64,000 bases of DNA from Serratia nevei. GTDB lineage: Bacteria > Pseudomonadota > Gammaproteobacteria > Enterobacterales > Enterobacteriaceae. Every line of letters begins with the position of its first letter. Within the stretch, counting starts at the first letter, position 1. The stretch covers positions 4,960,001 through 5,024,000 of the forward strand of contig NZ_CP149940.1 of NCBI RefSeq assembly GCF_037948395.1, written 5' to 3'. Positions 10,159 through 19,453 of the stretch are shown here, in pieces. The notes below the pieces were generated by a model. That model worked only from the letters and a program-made list of their open reading frames with translations, ran no database searches and was not told the DNA's origin. The position numbers and the translations under genes were made by a program.

Positions 10159-11685
10159 TTACTTTTTACGGCCGCCGGTGATCGACCCCAGCACGCCGCG
10201 CAGGATCTGGCGGCCGAGATCGCGCGCCATGCTCTTGGCGGCGGTCTGGACGATGCCGTCGCGCTTGCCGCCGCGCGGGCCGGTGGAACCGAACAGCAGC
10301 TCGTTCAGGCCGTCCATCAGGCCGCCGCCCGCCTGCTGTTGTTGCTGTTGCGCCTGCGGTTGCTGCCCCTGCTGCGGGGTGCCGACGGTGGCGAAGCCGC
10401 CCGACGACAGCTTCTCGTAGGCGGATTCGCGGTCGATCATATCCTCATAGCGGCCATACAGCGGCGACTTGTTGATCGCGCTGTTCAGCCCTTCCGCACC
10501 GAGCATGCCCATTTTGGATTCCGGCGCGATCACCATCGCCCGCTCCACCACGTTAGGCCGGCCCTTCTCGTCGAGGAATGACACCAGCGCTTCGCCCACG
10601 CCCAGCTCGGTGATCGCCGTTTCGGCATCGAAGGCCGGATTGGCGCGCAGGGTTTGCGCCGCCGTCTTCACCGCCTTCTGATCGCGCGGAGTAAAGGCGC
10701 GCAGCGCATGCTGTACGCGGTTGCCCAGCTGGCCCAGCACGCTGTCCGGAATGTCCAGCGGGTTCTGGGTGACGAAGTAAATGCCGACGCCTTTGGAGCG
10801 GATCAAACGCACCACCTGTTCGATCTTGGTCAACAGCGCCGCCGGCGCATCGTTGAACAGCAGGTGCGCCTCATCGAAGAAGAACACCAGCTTCGGCTGT
10901 TCAGGGTCGCCCACTTCCGGCAGGTGCTCAAACAGCTCGGCCAGCAGCCACAGCAGGAATACCGAATACAGCTTCGGCTGATTGATCAGCTTGTCCGCCG
11001 CCAGCAGGTTGATCACGCCGTGACCGTTGGCGTCGGTTTTCATCAGATCGTTGATGTCCAGCATCGGCTCGCCGAAGAACTGGTTGGCGCCCTGCTCTTC
11101 CAGCGTCAGCAACCCACGCTGGATGGCGCCGATCGACGCGGCAGAGATATTGCCGTACTGGGTCTGGAATTGTTTGGCGTTGTCGCCGACGAACTGCACC
11201 ATGGCGCGCAGGTCCTTCATGTCCAGCAACAGCAGCGCATTGTCATCGGCGATCTTGAACACCAACTGCAGCACGCCGCTTTGCACCTCGTTCAGATCCA
11301 ACAGGCGCCCCAGCAACAGCGGCCCGAGATCGGAAATCGTGGCGCGGATCGGATGGCCCTTTTCGCCGTAAATATCCCACGGGATAATGGTGCAGGCCTG
11401 CGGCTGCCAGTCGGTGACGCCGATCGCCGCCAGGCGCGCCTGCAGTTTCTCGGAAGGCACGCCCTCGGCGCCGATGCCGGACAGATCGCCCTTCACGTCG
11501 GACAGGAACACCGGCACGCCGATGCGCGAGAACTGTTCGGCCATTTTCTGCAGCGTCACCGTCTTGCCGGTGCCGGTTGCCCCGGTGATCAGCCCGTGGC
11601 GGTTGGCCAACGCCGGCAAAATCACCAGATCCTGCTCCGGTTTTCCGTCTTTCATCGCTTTGGCGATAATCCGTGGTTCACTCAT
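10159..11685 (-). CDS. yjgR: HerA-like/DUF853 ATPase YjgR
   Basis: 508 residues. A P-loop, GATGTGKT, lies at residues 35-42, and a Walker [13 protein letters not shown] is followed by [38 protein letters not shown]. These mark the HerA/VirB4-type DUF853 family, whose cellular role is undetermined. Near the C-terminus is a Gln-rich low-complexity stretch (about residues 440-460) before a Gly-rich tail ending [11 protein letters not shown] 11685 has AAAGGAAC just upstream and gives the family N-terminus. In E. coli yjgR is elsewhere on the chromosome; here it follows pabA, where E. coli has fic and yhfG. Confidence 0.9.
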   Translation of the reverse strand: MSEPRIIAKAMKDGKPEQDLVILPALANRHGLITGATGTGKTVTLQKMAEQFSRIGVPVFLSDVKGDLSGIGAEGVPSEKLQARLAAIGVTDWQPQACTIIPWDIYGEKGHPIRATISDLGPLLLGRLLDLNEVQSGVLQLVFKIADDNALLLLDMKDLRAMVQFVGDNAKQFQTQYGNISAASIGAIQRGLLTLEEQGANQFFGEPMLDINDLMKTDANGHGVINLLAADKLINQPKLYSVFLLWLLAELFEHLPEVGDPEQPKLVFFFDEAHLLFNDAPAALLTKIEQVVRLIRSKGVGIYFVTQNPLDIPDSVLGQLGNRVQHALRAFTPRDQKAVKTAAQTLRANPAFDAETAITELGVGEALVSFLDEKGRPNVVERAMVIAPESKMGMLGAEGLNSAINKSPLYGRYEDMIDRESAYEKLSSGGFATVGTPQQGQQPQAQQQQQQAGGGLMDGLNELLFGSTGPRGGKRDGIVQTAAKSMARDLGRQILRGVLGSITGGRKK

Positions 11686-11775
11686 TTTCTGTTCCTTTGA
11701 CGCTGACGCAGCGCGAAACGCGCCTGTTGATGCAATAAAGCTATAAGCGCCGCGTAACCCCGTCAAGGACAAACA

Positions 11776-11799
11776 AAAAGGGCGCCGTCGGGATGCCCA
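11776..11799 (-). terminator. Possible terminator after btsR
   Basis: On the minus strand a short GGGC/GCCC stem with extra inner pairing is followed by TTTTTG, about 40 bp after the btsR stop. The stem is weak. Confidence 0.35.
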
Positions 11800-11836
11800 T
11801 GATGCCTGTCTTTTCAGAATCCCCCTAAGACCTGCG

Positions 11837-12562
11837 TCACCCCCGCAGCCCCAGTTGCTCTTTCAGCGCCTTCAAATAGCGTCGGCTGACTGGCACCGGA
11901 TCCCCGGCCGACATGATCATCTCCGCCGCACCGCCCTCTTCAAAGCGGATCTCGCGCACCTGCTCCAGGTTGACCAGATACTGCCGATGGCAGCGCACCA
12001 GCGGCGTACGGCTTTCCAGCGTGCGCAGCGTCAGCTCGGTGAAACACTCCATGCCGTCGCTGCGCACCACGAAGACCCCGCTCAGTTTGGAACGGATCGC
12101 CAGCACTTCGTCGAACCGCAGCAGATAGATGCGGCTGTGGCCGGTGCAGGGAATGTATTTCAGGTAACCGGCGCTCTCTTCCAGCGCCGCCACGTCCTGC
12201 GGTGCACTGCGCTGCCGCAGGCGTTGCAGCGTCTTGCTCAGCCGCTTCGGCTCCGCCGGCTTCAGCAGATAGTCGAAGGCATGCTCCTCGAACGCCTGCA
12301 CCGCGTATTCGTCGTAGGCGGTCAGAAACACGATGTGCGGCATGCGGTTGGGATCCAGCATGCCGACCATTTCCAGCCCGCTGATGCGCGGCATCTGGAT
12401 ATCGAGAAACACCACGTCCGGCTGCAGCCGGTGGATCTGGCTGATGGCTTCGATGGCGTTGGCGCATTCGCCGATAATCGCGATCTCCGCCTCGGCCTCC
12501 AGCAGATGGCGCAGGTTATCGCGGGCGGAAGGTTCATCGTCAACAATCAGTGCGTTTAACAT
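11837..12562 (-). CDS. btsR: LytTR response regulator BtsR (YehT)
   Basis: 241 residues (E. coli 239). An N-terminal receiver domain has acidic D8/D9 and phosphoacceptor D54 in [10 protein letters not shown], plus [29 protein letters not shown]. The C-terminal LytTR DNA-binding domain includes [16 protein letters not shown] and [14 protein letters not shown]. In E. coli BtsSR senses extracellular pyruvate and activates the transporter gene btsT; no btsT is in this window. The ATG at 12562 overlaps the btsS stop by one base (TGATG), implying coupled translation. Confidence 0.94.
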   Translation of the reverse strand: MLNALIVDDEPSARDNLRHLLEAEAEIAIIGECANAIEAISQIHRLQPDVVFLDIQMPRISGLEMVGMLDPNRMPHIVFLTAYDEYAVQAFEEHAFDYLLKPAEPKRLSKTLQRLRQRSAPQDVAALEESAGYLKYIPCTGHSRIYLLRFDEVLAIRSKLSGVFVVRSDGMECFTELTLRTLESRTPLVRCHRQYLVNLEQVREIRFEEGGAAEMIMSAGDPVPVSRRYLKALKEQLGLRG

Positions 12563-14247
12563 CAGGCGGCCCTCTCCATGGGGACATTGAGCGTAATGCG
12601 GGTGTAGGCGTCCGGCCGGCAATCCACCTGCACGCCATAGCCTTCGCCGTAGCGCACGCGAATGCGTTTATCCACCAGATTCATCCCCAGCCCGCTGCAG
12701 TTCGGTTTCGGCTGGAACAGCCCGGCGTTGTCCGTCACCTGCAGCAGCAGATGCTCGCCTTCGCAGCAGGCGCCGATTTCGATGCGACCCACGCCCAACA
12801 GATGCGAGGTGCCATGCTTGATGGCGTTTTCGACGATTGGCTGCAGCGAGAACGCCGGCAGCCGCACCGCCAACAGCGCCTCCGGCAGCGATACCGCGAT
12901 CTCCAGCCGATCGGCGAAGCGCGCTTTCTCGATCTGCAGGTAGGCGTTCACGTGTTCAATCTCGTCCGCCAGGCTGACTTCGTCATCCGAGCGTTTGAGG
13001 TTTTTACGAAAGAAGGTCGAGAGGGACTGCACCAGATCGCAGGCGCGCTCGCCATCGCGGCGGATCACCGCCACCAGGGTATTCAAGGCATTGAACAGGA
13101 AATGCGGATTGACCTGCGCATGCAGCAGCTTGATCTCCGACTGCGCCAGCAGCTGCTTGTGGCGCTCGTACTGTCCGGCCATGATCTGCGCCGACAGCAG
13201 GCTGGCGATGCCTTCGCCCAGCGTACGGTTGATGGTGCTGAACAGCTGGCTTTTCGGTTCGTACAGTTTGATGGTGCCGATCACCCGCTGGTTTTCGCCG
13301 CGCAGCGGGATCACCAGCGTCGAACCCAGCTTGCAGGCCGGGTTGATCGAGCAGCAATAAGAGAGCTGATTACCGTCGGCGTACACCACCTCGTTGTTGT
13401 CGATGGCGCGATGCGAATGCACCGAGGCGATCGGCGTGCCCGGCAGGTGATGATCGTCGCCGATGCCGATAAACGCCAGCAGCTTGTCGCGATCGGTGAT
13501 CGCCACCGCGCCGATGCCCAGCTCCTGATAGATCACCCGGGCGACCTTCATGCTGTTCTCCTGATCGAACCCCTGCCGCAGGATGCCCTCGGTGCGCTCG
13601 GCTATCTTCAGCGCCTTGGAAGAGAAGGCGCTGGTGTATTTTTCGAACATCGCGCGCCTATCCAGCAGGATTTGCATGAACATCGCCGCGCCGACGGTAT
13701 TGGCGATCATCATCGGCAGCGCGATGTGCTCCACCAGCTGCAACGCTTCGTCGTAAGGGCGCGCCACCGCCAGGATGATCGCCATCTGCAGCACTTCCGC
13801 CACCAGCGCCACGCCGCCGACGAACAGCGGATTGAACAGCAGCTCGATGCGCCCCCGGCGCATGGCGATGCTGTGCACAATGCCGCCGACCAGGCCTTCC
13901 GACACCGTGGAAATCGCGCAGGCCACATCGGTCATGCCGCCGAGCGTATACCGGTGCAGGCCACCGGTCAGCCCGACCAGAAAGCCCACCGACGGCCCGC
14001 CCAGCAGCCCGCCCAGGACCGCGCCTATCGCGCGGGTGTTGGCGATCGAATCCTGAATGTGCAGCCCGAAATAGGTGCCCATGATGCAGAACACCGAGAA
14101 GATCACGTAGCACAGCAGCTTGTGCGGCAGGCGAATGGTCACCTGCATCAGCGGGATGAACAGCGGGGTTTTGCTCAGCAGATAGGCGATAACGAGATAG
14201 ACGCACATCTGCTGCAGCAGCAACAGCACCTGGTTAAATTCATACAT
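12562..14247 (-). CDS. btsS: Sensor histidine kinase BtsS (YehU), high-affinity pyruvate receptor
   Basis: 561 residues, matching E. coli YehU/BtsS. The N-terminal part has about six transmembrane helices of the 5TMR-LYT type, including [20 protein letters not shown] and [28 protein letters not shown] domain follows (about 230-350), then the LytS-type kinase core with [18 protein letters not shown] (phosphoacceptor His) and an ATPase segment ([20 protein letters not shown]). It starts at ATG 14247 and is the first gene of the btsSR pair. In E. coli the pair lies at another chromosomal position; here it sits between yjgR and ppiA. Confidence 0.94.
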   Translation of the reverse strand: MYEFNQVLLLLQQMCVYLVIAYLLSKTPLFIPLMQVTIRLPHKLLCYVIFSVFCIMGTYFGLHIQDSIANTRAIGAVLGGLLGGPSVGFLVGLTGGLHRYTLGGMTDVACAISTVSEGLVGGIVHSIAMRRGRIELLFNPLFVGGVALVAEVLQMAIILAVARPYDEALQLVEHIALPMMIANTVGAAMFMQILLDRRAMFEKYTSAFSSKALKIAERTEGILRQGFDQENSMKVARVIYQELGIGAVAITDRDKLLAFIGIGDDHHLPGTPIASVHSHRAIDNNEVVYADGNQLSYCCSINPACKLGSTLVIPLRGENQRVIGTIKLYEPKSQLFSTINRTLGEGIASLLSAQIMAGQYERHKQLLAQSEIKLLHAQVNPHFLFNALNTLVAVIRRDGERACDLVQSLSTFFRKNLKRSDDEVSLADEIEHVNAYLQIEKARFADRLEIAVSLPEALLAVRLPAFSLQPIVENAIKHGTSHLLGVGRIEIGACCEGEHLLLQVTDNAGLFQPKPNCSGLGMNLVDKRIRVRYGEGYGVQVDCRPDAYTRITLNVPMERAA

Positions 14248-14403
14248 GGCAGCAACTCATCCAGAGACAACAAAGGGCGAACGCCGGATTTCCGGTCTGA
14301 TTATTGTCTGCCGATTAGAGCATGGGGCGCAGGAGAAAACAGTGATGAAGGCAAGGCTTCGGGAGGAAGGAGCGGCCGACCCCGGCGGGATCGGCCAAAA
14401 AAC

Positions 14404-14973
14404 TTACGGCAGTACCTTGGCCGACAGAATCACCACCGGTTTGGTCGGCACATTCTGGTAAGGACCGACGTTGCCGGTCGGCACCTGGGCAATTTTGTCC
14501 ACCACGTCCATGCCTTTCACCACTTTGCCGAACACCGCGTAGCCGAAGTCACGCTGGCCGTGATCCAGGAAGGCGTTATCCGCCACGTTCAGGAAGAACT
14601 GGCTGGTGGCGCTGTCCTTGTCGGCGGTGCGCGCCATCGAGATGGTGCCGCGCAGGTTGCGCAAGCCGTTGTCGGCTTCGTTCTTGATCGGCGCCTTGGT
14701 GGATTTTTGCTGCATGTCAGCGGTGAAACCGCCGCCCTGGATCATAAAGCCCGGGATCACGCGGTGGAAGATGGTGTTGTTGTAGTACCCGCTGTTCACG
14801 TAGTCGACGAAGTTCTGGCTGGAAACCGGTGCCTTCTGGCTGTCGAGCGCCAACTCGATATTCCCCGCCGAGGTCGTCAGCATGACGTGGGTCTCACCGG
14901 CGGCGAGTGCGGCTGGCGCCACTGCGGTCAGGGAACACAGCGCGACGAAGGTCACTAAAGTACGTTTGAACAT
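14404..14973 (-). CDS. ppiA: Periplasmic peptidyl-prolyl cis-trans isomerase A (cyclophilin)
   Basis: 189 residues. The signal peptide [20 protein letters not shown] ends AALA before AGETHV. Cyclophilin signatures: [15 protein letters not shown] with the catalytic Arg, [18 protein letters not shown] and [18 protein letters not shown]. It speeds proline isomerisation in folding periplasmic proteins. ATG 14973 has AAAGGA 7 bases upstream. The stretch 14248-14403 between btsS and ppiA holds a GC hairpin at about 14376-14398, not followed by a U-tract in the direction of ppiA transcription. Confidence 0.95.
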   Translation of the reverse strand: MFKRTLVTFVALCSLTAVAPAALAAGETHVMLTTSAGNIELALDSQKAPVSSQNFVDYVNSGYYNNTIFHRVIPGFMIQGGGFTADMQQKSTKAPIKNEADNGLRNLRGTISMARTADKDSATSQFFLNVADNAFLDHGQRDFGYAVFGKVVKGMDVVDKIAQVPTGNVGPYQNVPTKPVVILSAKVLP

Positions 14974-15203
14974 TAACGGGTCCTTTCTCTGAGAGACAAA
15001 CAACGGAAAAGCGCTTTGATTCTAAAGAGCTGTATCGGCAAGTGCCAGCCATTTACCTATATTTACCCAATTACGGGACATATCCTAGGCGGCCCTGAAT
15101 TTTGCTGCGGAAAGTATGGGCGCAGAAGACTTTTTTGCCAACCGCATCACGCATTTTTTGCCCCGCGCCACCCTGGGTCGGTTTTTGCGATCTGCCTCCC
15201 AGT

Positions 15204-15232
15204 TTGCACACGCATTGTCGTTACTCTATTTA
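15204..15232 (+). promoter_or_regulatory. Probable promoter of the beta-glucoside cassette
   Basis: TTGCAC (15204-15209), a 17-bp gap and TATTTA (15227-15232), immediately followed by the palindromic operator at 15233. The operator would cover the transcription start. Confidence 0.6.
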
Positions 15233-15250
15233 AATGAGAGCGCTCTCATT
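15233..15250. promoter_or_regulatory. Perfect 18-bp LacI-family operator
   Basis: AATGAGAGCGCTCTCATT is an exact palindrome with a central CG, the classic shape of LacI/GalR-family operators. It directly follows the -10 element of the cassette, and a LacI-family gene lies 1.8 kb downstream (17043-18023), its most likely binder. Confidence 0.8.
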
Positions 15251-15314
15251 ATAAAAAGAACGGATACTGAAGCATCCCACGGCGGCGTCGCCGCGCAACC
15301 CCTGGAGAAATGAC

Positions 15315-15665
15315 GTGAGTGAATTGATGACTGAAGTCAGCCCCGAGTTTGAAAGCACCATCATGGAACTGCTGGTGTTCTCCGGCAGCGCGCGCAGCAA
15401 TGCGTTGATGGCGCTGCGGCAAGCGCGCGCCGGCGACTTCGCCGCCGCGGCCAAGCACATGGCCGAATCCAAAGAATGGGTGAAGAAGGCGCACCTGATC
15501 CAGACCGAGCTGATCGGCCTGGACGAAGGCTGCGGCAAGCTGGCGATCAACCTGATCACCGTGCATGCGCAGGACCATCTGATGAACGCCATGGTGATCC
15601 AGGATCTGGCCGACGACATGATCGAGCTCTATCGCCGTCAGTCGCAGACGGAGGGCCGCCCATGA
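15315..15665 (+). CDS. PTS lactose/cellobiose-type EIIA component
   Basis: 116 residues, the same length as ChbA. PTS_IIA lac family: a helical bundle with ARSNALMALRQARAGDFAAA and the active-site segment LITVHAQDHLMNAM, where H84 is the probable phosphoacceptor and D87/H88 line the site. It would relay phosphate from HPr to an IIB and IIC pair for beta-glucosides such as cellobiose. No IIB or IIC gene is present nearby. The GTG at 15315 is chosen because GGAG sits 7 bases upstream; an ATG occurs four codons later. Its stop overlaps the next gene by 4 bp (ATGA). Under the operator at 15233-15250. Confidence 0.88.
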   Translation: MSELMTEVSPEFESTIMELLVFSGSARSNALMALRQARAGDFAAAAKHMAESKEWVKKAHLIQTELIGLDEGCGKLAINLITVHAQDHLMNAMVIQDLADDMIELYRRQSQTEGRP

Positions 15666-16969
15666 GCACGCTCAAAATCGCCGTGATCGGCGGCGGCAGC
15701 AGCTACACCCCCGAACTGGTGGACGGGCTGATCCAGCGCATCGAGGAGCTGCCGGTCACCGAACTGGCACTGGTGGACGTCGAACCGGGCCGGCAAAAAG
15801 TGGAAACCATCGCCGCCCTGACCCGCCGCATGCTGGCGCGCCACGGGCTGGAGCAGGTGAAGGTCAGCGTGCACTTCGCGCTGGACGACGCCATTCGCGA
15901 CGCTGCTTTCGTGCTGACCCAGTTCCGCGTCGGGCAACTGCCGGCACGCGCCGCCGATGAACGGCTGGGCCTGAAATATCAGCTGCTCGGCCAGGAGACC
16001 ACCGGCGTCGGCGGCTTCGCCAAAGCGCTGCGCACCATCCCGGTGATGCTGGATATCGCTCGCCGGGTGGAAAAGCTGGCGCCCGACGCCTGGATCATCA
16101 ACTTCACCAACCCGGCCGGCATCGTCACCGAGGCGGTGTCTCGCTTTACCAAAGCGAAGATCATCGGCCTGTGCAACGTGCCGATCAGCATGCATCACAT
16201 GATCGCCAACATGCTGCAGGCGCCTTACGCCGACGTACAGCTGCAGTTCGCCGGCCTGAACCACATGGTCTGGGTGCATCAGGTCACGCACCTGGGGCGC
16301 GACGTCACCGCCAAGGTGATCGACATGCTGTGCGACGGTGCGGCGCTGACCATGAACAACATCAAGGAAGAGCCCTGGCAGCCGGACTTCCTGCGCGCGC
16401 TCGGCGCGATCCCCTGCCCGTACCACCGCTATTTTTACCAGACCCGCGAGATGCTGGCGGAAGAGATGGCCGCCGCCGGCGAGCGCGGCACCCGCGCCGA
16501 GCAGGTGATGCAGGTAGAAAAAGAGCTGTTCGAGCTGTATGCCGATCCGCAGTTAAACACGAAACCGGAGCAGCTCAGCTTCCGCGGCGGTTCTTTCTAT
16601 TCCGAAGTTGCGCTGGAGCTGATTCGTGCTATCCATAATAATCTCGGCACGCAATTAGTGGTCAACACCGCAAACCGCGGCGCAATCCATGGCCTGCCGG
16701 ACGATGCTGTGATAGAAATCAACTGTATCGTCGATGCTCAGGGCGCACACCCGCTGACCTTCGGCCCGCTGCCGGAGCCGATGCAGGCCCTGACGCAGCA
16801 GGTGAAAGCCTACGAACGTCTAACCATCGAAGCCGCGGTGCACGGCGATCGCCGCAGCGGGTTGCTGGCGCTGATCGCCAACCCGTTAGTGGGCAACGCC
16901 AACCTGGCGCAGCCGCTGCTGGACGAGGTGTTGACGATAAACGCGCCGTATTTGCCGCAGTTCAGGTAA
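15662..16969 (+). CDS. 6-phospho-beta-glucosidase, glycoside hydrolase family 4
   Basis: 435 residues, usual GH4 length. The N-terminal NAD site is KIAVIGGGSSYTPEL; GLCNVPISMHH carries the metal-ligand Cys and FAGLNHMVWV the conserved His. GH4 enzymes hydrolyse phosphorylated disaccharides by an NAD- and Mn-dependent redox mechanism. The sequence looks like the CelF/ChbF/LicH group acting on 6-phospho-beta-glucosides, fitting its coupling (4-bp overlap) to a cellobiose-type IIA. A symbol is withheld because the sugar is not known. It is followed by a strong terminator at 16992-17019. Confidence 0.9.
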   Translation: MSTLKIAVIGGGSSYTPELVDGLIQRIEELPVTELALVDVEPGRQKVETIAALTRRMLARHGLEQVKVSVHFALDDAIRDAAFVLTQFRVGQLPARAADERLGLKYQLLGQETTGVGGFAKALRTIPVMLDIARRVEKLAPDAWIINFTNPAGIVTEAVSRFTKAKIIGLCNVPISMHHMIANMLQAPYADVQLQFAGLNHMVWVHQVTHLGRDVTAKVIDMLCDGAALTMNNIKEEPWQPDFLRALGAIPCPYHRYFYQTREMLAEEMAAAGERGTRAEQVMQVEKELFELYADPQLNTKPEQLSFRGGSFYSEVALELIRAIHNNLGTQLVVNTANRGAIHGLPDDAVIEINCIVDAQGAHPLTFGPLPEPMQALTQQVKAYERLTIEAAVHGDRRSGLLALIANPLVGNANLAQPLLDEVLTINAPYLPQFR

Positions 16970-16991
16970 GCGGCTATACGCAGCCAGACAG

Positions 16992-17019
16992 GGGTTCGGC
17001 GCGCCGAACCCATTTTTTT
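16992..17019 (+). terminator. Rho-independent terminator between the GH4 gene and the LacI gene
   Basis: GGGTTCGGC and GCCGAACCC pair around a GC centre, followed by A and seven T residues. It separates the IIA/GH4 pair from the regulator gene. Confidence 0.9.
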
Positions 17020-17042
17020 AGCCGTAATTCAGGAGTGGGACG

Positions 17043-18023
17043 ATGGTGACACTGGAAGATGTCGCGGCGCTGGCGGGCGTTTCGCGCGCCACCGTATCGC
17101 GCGTGGTGAACGGCGACAGCAACGTCAAGGCGCCGACCCGCGAGAAGGTTGAACGCGCCGTCGCCCAGCTCGGTTATACCCCCAACCCGGCGGCCCGCGC
17201 GCTCGCCTCCAGCCACAGCAATACCCTCGGACTAGTCACCACGTCGTACCGCGGCGGCTTCTTCGGCGCGCTGATGGACTTCGTGCAGACCGAGGCCGAA
17301 TCCCACGGCAAACAGCTGCTGGTGACCCAGGGCCGCAACAGCGCCGAAAACGAATGGCAGGCGATACAGCGGCTATTTAGCCTGCGCTGCGACGGCGTGA
17401 TCCTGCACGTGCGTTTTCTCAGCGACGATCGGCTGCGCCAATTGGCGGCGGAACAACGTGATTTCGTGTTGCTCGATCGTCTGGTACCGGGGCTGGAAGC
17501 CCGCTGTGTCACCTTCGATCACCCGCTCGCCAGCCGCATGGCGACGCAGCAACTGCTCGATGCCGGGCACCGGCGCATCGCCTGCATCAGCGGCCCGCGT
17601 GAGCGCCCGTCGAGCCGCCTGCGGCTGCAGGGGTTTGAAGAGGCAATGCAGGCGGCGAATATCGAACCGGTGGCCTGCCTGGAGGGCGTCTACGATCTGG
17701 AAAGCGGTTACCGCTGCGCCGATCGACTGCTGCAGCAAGCCTCGCGGCCCAGCGCCATCTACTGCTGCAACGAAGAGATGGCGATCGGCGCGCTGCTGGC
17801 GATCAACGAGCACCGCCTGCGGGTACCGCAGGATATCTCCTTGATCTGCTACGACAGCGGCGAACGCGCGCCTTTCGTGCGCCCGGCGTTGAGCAGCGTC
17901 CATTTTCCCATCAGCGAGATGGCCCAATACGCGGCGCGCAGGCTGATCGACCCCGCCACCCCGGCGCACCGGTTTGAGCCGACGATAGTCAACCGTGATT
18001 CCATTGTGACGGCACGCAAATAG
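17043..18023 (+). CDS. LacI family transcriptional regulator of the beta-glucoside cassette
   Basis: 326 residues. The N-terminal helix-turn-helix (VTLEDVAALAGVSRATVSRVVNG, residues 2-24) and hinge (NPAARALAS) are typical of LacI, followed by a sugar-binding periplasmic-like domain. It resembles the AscG/CelR-type beta-glucoside regulators. It starts at ATG 17043 with AGGAG just upstream. It lies only 23 bp after a strong terminator, with no clear promoter in that gap, so it is probably made by read-through from the promoter it controls. Its likely operator is the palindrome at 15233-15250; the inducer is not known but is expected to be a phosphorylated beta-glucoside. Confidence 0.9.
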   Translation: MVTLEDVAALAGVSRATVSRVVNGDSNVKAPTREKVERAVAQLGYTPNPAARALASSHSNTLGLVTTSYRGGFFGALMDFVQTEAESHGKQLLVTQGRNSAENEWQAIQRLFSLRCDGVILHVRFLSDDRLRQLAAEQRDFVLLDRLVPGLEARCVTFDHPLASRMATQQLLDAGHRRIACISGPRERPSSRLRLQGFEEAMQAANIEPVACLEGVYDLESGYRCADRLLQQASRPSAIYCCNEEMAIGALLAINEHRLRVPQDISLICYDSGERAPFVRPALSSVHFPISEMAQYAARRLIDPATPAHRFEPTIVNRDSIVTARK

Positions 18024-18090
18024 ATCACAATAATGCGCATCACCCCTTCATGGGTTACATCAAAAAATCGACAGCCATCACAAAAAATCC

Positions 18091-18108
18091 CGTTGTCTGT
18101 GCTAGGAT
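18091..18108 (+). promoter_or_regulatory. Possible extended -10 promoter of tsgA
   Basis: A TGCTAGGAT extended -10 motif (TAGGAT at 18103-18108) lies about 105 bp before tsgA. No good -35 is seen. Confidence 0.4.
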
Positions 18109-18214
18109 CCGCCCCCTGGTGGCCTGATCGGGACTTTTTTCTGCGTTTGTCAGGAAAAGCCAGCGGCCTTATGCCAGCTTTAAAACCTCTAACAGACATA
18201 TTCAGGCCTATACA

Positions 18215-19399
18215 ATGAATGACAGTAACCGCATACGGCTTACCTGGATCAGCTTCTTTTCGTACGCGCTGACCGGTGCTTTAGTGATCGTCACAGGGAT
18301 GGTGATGGGAAACATTGCAGAGTACTTTAACCTGCCGGTTTCCAGCATGAGTAACACCTTTACTTTCCTCAACGCCGGTATTTTGATTTCGATCTTCCTC
18401 AATGCCTGGCTGATGGAAATCATCCCGCTGAAGCGTCAGCTGATCTTCGGCTTTGTCCTGATGGTGCTGGCAGTCGCAGGGCTGATGCTCGGCAAGAGCC
18501 TGACCATGTTCTCGCTGTGCATGTTTATCCTCGGCGTGGTTAGCGGTATCACCATGTCGATCGGCACCTTCCTGATCACCCACATGTATGCCGGCCGCCA
18601 GCGCGGTTCACGCCTGTTGTTCACCGACTCCTTCTTCAGCATGGCCGGGATGATCTTCCCGATCGTCGCCGCGATGCTGCTGGCCCGCCACATCGGCTGG
18701 TACTGGGTTTATGCCTGCATCGGCCTGCTGTACGTGGGGATCTTCGTGCTGACCCTGTGCTCCGAATTCCCGGTGCTGGGCAAGAAAGGCGCCGACGCCG
18801 GTCAGCCGGTCGAAAAAGAAAAATGGGGCATCGGCGTGCTGTTCCTGTCGATCGCCGCACTGTGCTACATCCTCGGCCAGCTGGGCTTCATTCAGTGGGT
18901 GCCTGAGTACGCCACCAAGTCGTTCAACATGGACATCGGCCAGGCCGGTAAGCTGGTGAGCGACTTCTGGACCTCTTACATGGTCGGCATGTGGGTGTTC
19001 AGCTTCATCCTGCGCTTCTTCGATCTGCAGCGCATCGTTACCGTGCTGGCCGCACTGGCTACCGGCGCGATGTACCTCTTCGTCAGCACCGACAACCCGG
19101 AGCACCTGGGCTACTACATCATGGCCCTGGGCTTCGTTTCCAGCGCCATCTACACCACGCTGATCACCCTCGGCTCGCTGCAGACCAAGGTCTCCTCACC
19201 GAAGCTGGTCAACTTTATCCTGACCTGCGGCACCATCGGCACCATGCTGACCTTCGTGGTCACCGGCCCGATCGTGGCGAAAGGCGGCGCGCACGCAGCG
19301 CTGACCACCGCCAACGGCCTGTACCTGGCGGTGTTCGTGATGTGTCTGCTGCTGGGCTTCGTAACCAAGCACCGCAGCCACGGTCACGTGACGCACTGA
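18215..19399 (+). CDS. tsgA: MFS transporter TsgA
   Basis: 394 residues with 12 predicted membrane helices and major-facilitator layout; essentially TsgA throughout ([20 protein letters not shown] near the start, [18 protein letters not shown] after helix 1). In Salmonella tsgA is known from pH- and selenite-related phenotypes; the transported molecule is not settled. In E. coli it lies between ppiA and nirB; here the beta-glucoside cassette separates it from ppiA and codA separates it from nirB. A terminator follows. Confidence 0.93.
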   Translation: MNDSNRIRLTWISFFSYALTGALVIVTGMVMGNIAEYFNLPVSSMSNTFTFLNAGILISIFLNAWLMEIIPLKRQLIFGFVLMVLAVAGLMLGKSLTMFSLCMFILGVVSGITMSIGTFLITHMYAGRQRGSRLLFTDSFFSMAGMIFPIVAAMLLARHIGWYWVYACIGLLYVGIFVLTLCSEFPVLGKKGADAGQPVEKEKWGIGVLFLSIAALCYILGQLGFIQWVPEYATKSFNMDIGQAGKLVSDFWTSYMVGMWVFSFILRFFDLQRIVTVLAALATGAMYLFVSTDNPEHLGYYIMALGFVSSAIYTTLITLGSLQTKVSSPKLVNFILTCGTIGTMLTFVVTGPIVAKGGAHAALTTANGLYLAVFVMCLLLGFVTKHRSHGHVTH

Positions 19400-19420
19400 T
19401 TTCTTTTTATTAAATGCACC

Positions 19421-19448
19421 AAGGGCGCCCGCAAGGCGCCCTTTTTTT
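19421..19448 (+). terminator. Rho-independent terminator of tsgA
   Basis: AAGGGCGCC and GGCGCCCTT pair around a CGCAA loop, followed by a T-tract. It lies between convergent tsgA and codA; only the plus-strand direction has the T-tract. Confidence 0.88.
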
Positions 19449-19453
19449 GCGCC

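Noticed and set aside
14376..14398. GC hairpin after ppiA as a Rho-independent terminator
   Set aside because: The T-run lies before, not after, the stem in the direction of ppiA transcription.
12550..14958. 802-codon open frame on the plus strand across btsS and ppiA
   Set aside because: Crosses two well-identified minus-strand genes and has no recognisable domain.
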